Of a stretch of 7,449 bases of DNA, positions 5,682 through 7,449 are shown in pieces. This DNA comes from Pseudomonadota bacterium (GTDB lineage Bacteria > Pseudomonadota > Gammaproteobacteria > Halothiobacillales > Halothiobacillaceae). The stretch covers positions 1 to 7,449 of the forward strand of contig JAJYPA010000414.1 in the NCBI GenBank assembly GCA_021795795.1, written 5' to 3'. Below the pieces are notes generated by a model, which was given only the letters and a program-made list of their open reading frames with translations, made no database searches and was not told where the DNA came from. Position 1 is the stretch's first letter, and every line of letters starts with the position of its first letter. The position numbers and the translations under genes were made by a program.

Positions 5682-5703
5682 TCCCGTTTTCTGAAGCGAC
5701 CAC
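5682..5703 (-). mobile_element. Partial Tn3-type terminus upstream of the GTPase gene
   Basis: On the minus strand the sequence GTGGTCGCTTCAGAAAACGG, plus two more bases, matches 20 of 22 bases of the terminus at 3271-3292 in the same orientation. The inner half of a normal 38-bp end (TACGCTAAG) is not present, so it is a remnant or was cut. The rest of 5516-5744 shows no complete gene. Confidence 0.55.
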
Positions 5704-5748
5704 CTCGACCGTCTGGAACGCGAAGTGCAGGAATTGCGGAAAGCCTAA
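5698..5748 (+). pseudogene. Possible 3' remnant of a coiled-coil gene
   Basis: Immediately after the terminus at 5682-5703 a plus-strand frame reads DHLDRLEREVQELRKA and stops at 5746-5748. The heptad leucine pattern looks like the end of a coiled-coil protein truncated by the transposon end. It is very short, so it could be chance. Confidence 0.25.
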
Positions 5749-6017
5749 CGTCCGTGCAACGCCTGGCGCGCTTGCGCCAAGGCGGCATTCATCACGGATT
5801 CATCAGTGGGCACGAATAGCGGCGGCAATTTCTCTTCTGGCGGTAACTCCACATCTAACGTGCGGGCGATGTTCAGCGGATATGGTCGCCGATTGCCGGG
5901 CAGGGCGGCGATAGTCGCCCGCGCCACCGTCTCGCCAACCTCCCGATACAACCATTGCCATTCGCGTCGGGCGCGGTCATTCGTGAGTTCGGGTTTCGTG
6001 TTTCGTCCGCCCGTCAT
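5745..6017 (-). CDS. Hypothetical protein, second of an overlapping pair
   Basis: This 90-aa soluble basic protein (MTGGRNTKPELTNDRARREW at the start) has a tryptophan-rich segment REWQWLYREVGETVARATIA and a proline-rich part LPPEEKLPPLFVPTDESV. Its start overlaps the end of the upstream gene by 41 nt in a different frame, which points to translational coupling and to real coding use of both frames. I do not recognise a family. Small genes of this kind are common next to mobilization genes on plasmids, but no role can be given. Confidence 0.6.
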   Translation of the reverse strand: MTGGRNTKPELTNDRARREWQWLYREVGETVARATIAALPGNRRPYPLNIARTLDVELPPEEKLPPLFVPTDESVMNAALAQARQALHGR

Positions 6018-6255
6018 AAATAGTTACGTCCGCCGACGCGCCATCCAGGCCTTCACCGGCTACCCGAACGCGGCCGCCGCACTGGTGAGCCAGCCGAGTC
6101 AATGTTACGAGAAGATCCTCACTGTCCTCCGGACGAACTTCCGGCACACCGGAGACTTCTACCTGCGCCCCGTGATCCGCCATCATCAGGTAATACTCAA
6201 TATCGTAATCTGGCGTATATTCCGCCAGGAAGCGGGTCAGCTCGAAGTCCGACAT
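5977..6255 (-). CDS. Hypothetical acidic protein, first of an overlapping pair
   Basis: The 92-aa product begins MSDFELTRFLAEYTPDYDIE and is strongly acidic in its first two thirds (PEVRPEDSEDLLVTLTRLA), then turns basic (TKHETRTHE). I chose ATG 6255. The frame is open a little further to a TTG at 6288, but that start has no ribosome binding site. Its 3' end overlaps the next gene by 41 nt. The size and charge pattern recall small plasmid-encoded modulators, but I recognise no motif. No promoter with a good consensus is visible upstream. Confidence 0.6.
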   Translation of the reverse strand: MSDFELTRFLAEYTPDYDIEYYLMMADHGAQVEVSGVPEVRPEDSEDLLVTLTRLAHQCGGRVRVAGEGLDGASADVTIYDGRTKHETRTHE

Positions 6256-6324
6256 AGTTGCAGCCGGTGTACCTGGCGTCCGGACCAACTAACCACTTTG
6301 GACCGCCCGGAAAACCCGCTGCTA

Positions 6325-6357
6325 TTAGCTGGGTGCTCTCTGCTTTCTCTGCGCCAT
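6325..6357 (-). other. Tiny ORF with strong ribosome binding site (leader peptide or truncated gene start)
   Basis: ATG 6357 is preceded by GGAGG (6363-6367) at 5 nt and reads MAQRKQRAPS then stops at 6325-6327. The binding site is the best in this part of the window, yet only 10 codons follow. It may be the start of a gene truncated at the junction, or a leader peptide for the genes downstream on the minus strand. Confidence 0.3.
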
Positions 6358-6389
6358 GGCAACCTCCGTACACGTCACATAAGAAACCG

Positions 6390-6407
6390 AGCCGCGTGAG
6401 CGCGGCT
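6390..6407. repeat. GC hairpin, 7-bp stem and 4-nt loop
   Basis: AGCCGCG (6390-6396) pairs with CGCGGCT (6401-6407) around TGAG. It lies between the divergently arranged minus-strand genes and the relaxase fragment. There is no T-run. It may be a junction or processing signal. Apart from this and the tiny ORF, 6256-6423 shows nothing. Confidence 0.35.
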
Positions 6408-6423
6408 GCGGGCTGACTCGTGA

Positions 6424-7167
6424 GCGGGCCAGCATTCTTTCTTATCCTTTCCAGAAACCAAGGGGAAGCTGCTCCCCGCCAGGGGCGAGACTCTGGCCCA
6501 GGGGACTGCTGAGCCAGAGATTGCGGAACCCGCACAGCCAGCGCCTGGAAAATCGATTGAAGCGGAACTCGCGGACGCGACCGGGAAAAAGCCCGATCAG
6601 GAGCCGCAGCAAAAGACGATAACGGAACCCGACCCCCTTGCGGATTGGCCAAGGACATCCCAGAAGTCCCCTGAGCCGCTCATGCCGCCGGAGAAACCGC
6701 GATTCGAGCGCAAGAACCCGCCGGAGGTGCTCTTTGCCAATCCCAGAGGCAAGCCCTATGTGCTGGATCATGGCGACAATGTGACGGTGACGAACCGCGC
6801 GATGCTGGGCTTGGGACATGAAGCGGCGGAGAAGCGGCAAAAAGCGGTCGAGGTTGGCCTGAAAGCCGCCGTGGGCCGATTTGGGGAGCCGGTGCGTTTT
6901 CAGGGCAATCGTGCCTTCCTGGAAGAGACGGTGAAGGTTGCCCTGGAGCGTGGGATTGCCCTGGAGCCTGGCAGTCCCATGGCCCGGGACATCTACGAAC
7001 GGGCGATCAAGGAGCATGGGAATCAGCTTGGAACGTCGAAGGACGCCACCCTGCCAAGGGCTGCACCCTGGCAAGGGCTGCCCCATATCGGGCGCCGGAG
7101 AAGAAGCGGGAAATGGACAACGGCAAAGGCATCGGGCTCTGAGGCCGGTTATCCCTCCGTGCGCTGA
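6424..7167 (+). pseudogene. 3' fragment of a MOBP/TraI-type relaxase with LPD7-like C-terminal domain, frameshifted
   Basis: Frame 1 is open from the stop at 6421-6423 to 7167. It lacks a plausible start, and the relaxase catalytic domain (Tyr and HxH motifs) is absent, so the gene is truncated at its 5' end. A low-complexity Pro/Glu/Ala linker (about 6450-6680) precedes a conserved block: VLFANPRGKPYVLDHGDNVT, then the helix RQKAVEVGLKAAVGRFG, then VRFQGNRAFLEETVKVALERGIALEP. This is the polyvalent-protein-associated domain seen at the C-terminus of many mobilization relaxases and TraI-primases. At 7047-7080 a 17-bp tandem repeat shifts the frame. Without one copy the protein would end APEKKREMDNGKGIGL at 7142. 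An ATG at 6682 could still start a short fragment, but no ribosome binding site supports it. Confidence 0.7.
7047..7080. repeat. 17-bp tandem duplication in the relaxase 3' end
   Basis: CACCCTGCCAAGGGCTG (7047-7063) and CACCCTGGCAAGGGCTG (7064-7080) are adjacent and differ at one base. The length is not a multiple of three. The unit resembles, in reverse complement, the CCCTTGCAGGGTGC motif at the window start. Confidence 0.85.
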
Positions 7168-7206
7168 TCTATACCCTGTCGATGTTCTTGATGACTGGGT
7201 GTGGCC

Positions 7207-7449
7207 ATGGATGAACTGGACGAAATCGCACAACTGGAGGCGGCAGGTCAGAAGCTGATGGCCGAACCCATCTCCGCGCTGCGAAAACGGGAGGCGGCAG
7301 AGGCAAAGCAGGCGTCCATCGTGGACTCCGTCCATGTCGAAGCCCTGCTCGCCGAGATCCGTGATCGCCTGGATCTCCTGTTGCAGGCGAATGGCTCCTC
7401 GCAGGGTGCCAACGCGTCGCAGGGTGCCAACCCGTCGCAGGGGAGCCTT
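7207..7449 (+). CDS. Coiled-coil protein with C-terminal QGANP repeats (runs off the window)
   Basis: ATG 7207 opens a frame that stays open to the last base (81 aa). The N-terminal 60 residues are charged and helical (MDELDEIAQLEAAGQKLMAE, then RKREAAEAK, then VEALLAEIRDRLDLLLQ), with heptad spacing typical of a coiled coil. Then come serine-rich repeats SQGANA, SQGANP and SQGS. It lies 64 bp downstream of the restored relaxase stop, so the two were probably one mobilization operon. I know no named family. A multimeric accessory or partition-like protein is possible but not supported by any motif. If the molecule is circular the frame continues into 1-210. Confidence 0.6.
   Translation, partial: MDELDEIAQLEAAGQKLMAEPISALRKREAAEAKQASIVDSVHVEALLAEIRDRLDLLLQANGSSQGANASQGANPSQGSL
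7397..7443 (+). repeat. TCGCAGGGTGCCAAC tandem repeat
   Basis: Units of 18 bp with the core TCGCAGGGTGCCAAC appear twice in full and once partly, and are translated as SQGANx. They are the counterpart of the repeats at 6-63. Confidence 0.8.

Noticed and set aside
5806..6399. Plus-strand frame of 197 codons over the small gene pair
   Set aside because: It is antisense to two frames that overlap like a natural operon, and it lacks a ribosome binding site.
6437..6450. TTATCC stretch considered as an IncP-like nic site of oriT
   Set aside because: It lacks the CCTG core, has no adjacent inverted repeat, and lies inside the relaxase coding fragment.
6197..6658. Minus-strand frame of 153 codons across the relaxase linker
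   Set aside because: It is antisense to the Pro/Ala/Glu linker and overlaps the start of the 92-aa gene. It has no ribosome binding site and no recognisable motif.
6442..7335. Long minus-strand frame of 297 codons
   Set aside because: It lies opposite the relaxase fragment and the coiled-coil ORF. Its protein is arginine- and leucine-rich low-quality sequence, as expected from the shadow of a GC-rich gene.

Overview
The window reads as an accessory, plasmid-like patchwork from a proteobacterium. Most of it is GC-rich. The evidence is a 3' fragment of a MOBP/TraI-type relaxase, a serine-resolvase pseudogene with a candidate res region, and several Tn3-family terminal inverted repeats without a transposase. 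No replication gene, rRNA, tRNA or CRISPR array is visible. The host cannot be named from the sequence.

Layout. Positions 1-63 hold hexapeptide-type repeats of the form xQGANP, which run into a decayed Tn3-family resolvase on the minus strand (98-330). Positions 331-800 hold candidate resolvase half-sites, two inverted repeats and a small unrecognised ORF. Positions 800-1850 form an AT-rich island with its own -10 box. It encodes a winged-helix/PD-(D/E)XK (NucS/DUF91-like) nuclease and a small partner protein. Positions 1946-3292 are bounded by Tn3-like termini and carry an unrecognised 261-aa protein and a frameshifted gene remnant. Positions 3266-5467 (minus) encode a 733-aa fusion of an XRE-type helix-turn-helix with a dynamin-like P-loop GTPase. 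Its last codons and stop lie inside a Tn3-type terminus, and a near-identical 22-bp sequence lies upstream of the gene in the same orientation. Positions 5745-6255 (minus) hold two small overlapping hypothetical genes. Positions 6424-7142 hold the relaxase C-terminus, frameshifted by a 17-bp tandem duplication. Positions 7207-7449 hold the start of a coiled-coil protein that ends in the same QGANP repeats found at position 1.

How it fits together. Position 7449 reads in frame into position 1, continuing the QGANP repeats. The window may therefore be a closed circle, or a contig broken inside a repeat. The mobility functions (resolvase, relaxase, transposon ends) are all broken, while two cargo units look intact enough to work: the nuclease pair and the HTH-GTPase. 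Both resemble anti-phage or plasmid-exclusion genes in architecture and context, but nothing in the sequence proves that role. The 22-bp Tn3-type repeats around the GTPase suggest that defective Tn3 ends assembled or moved the cargo.
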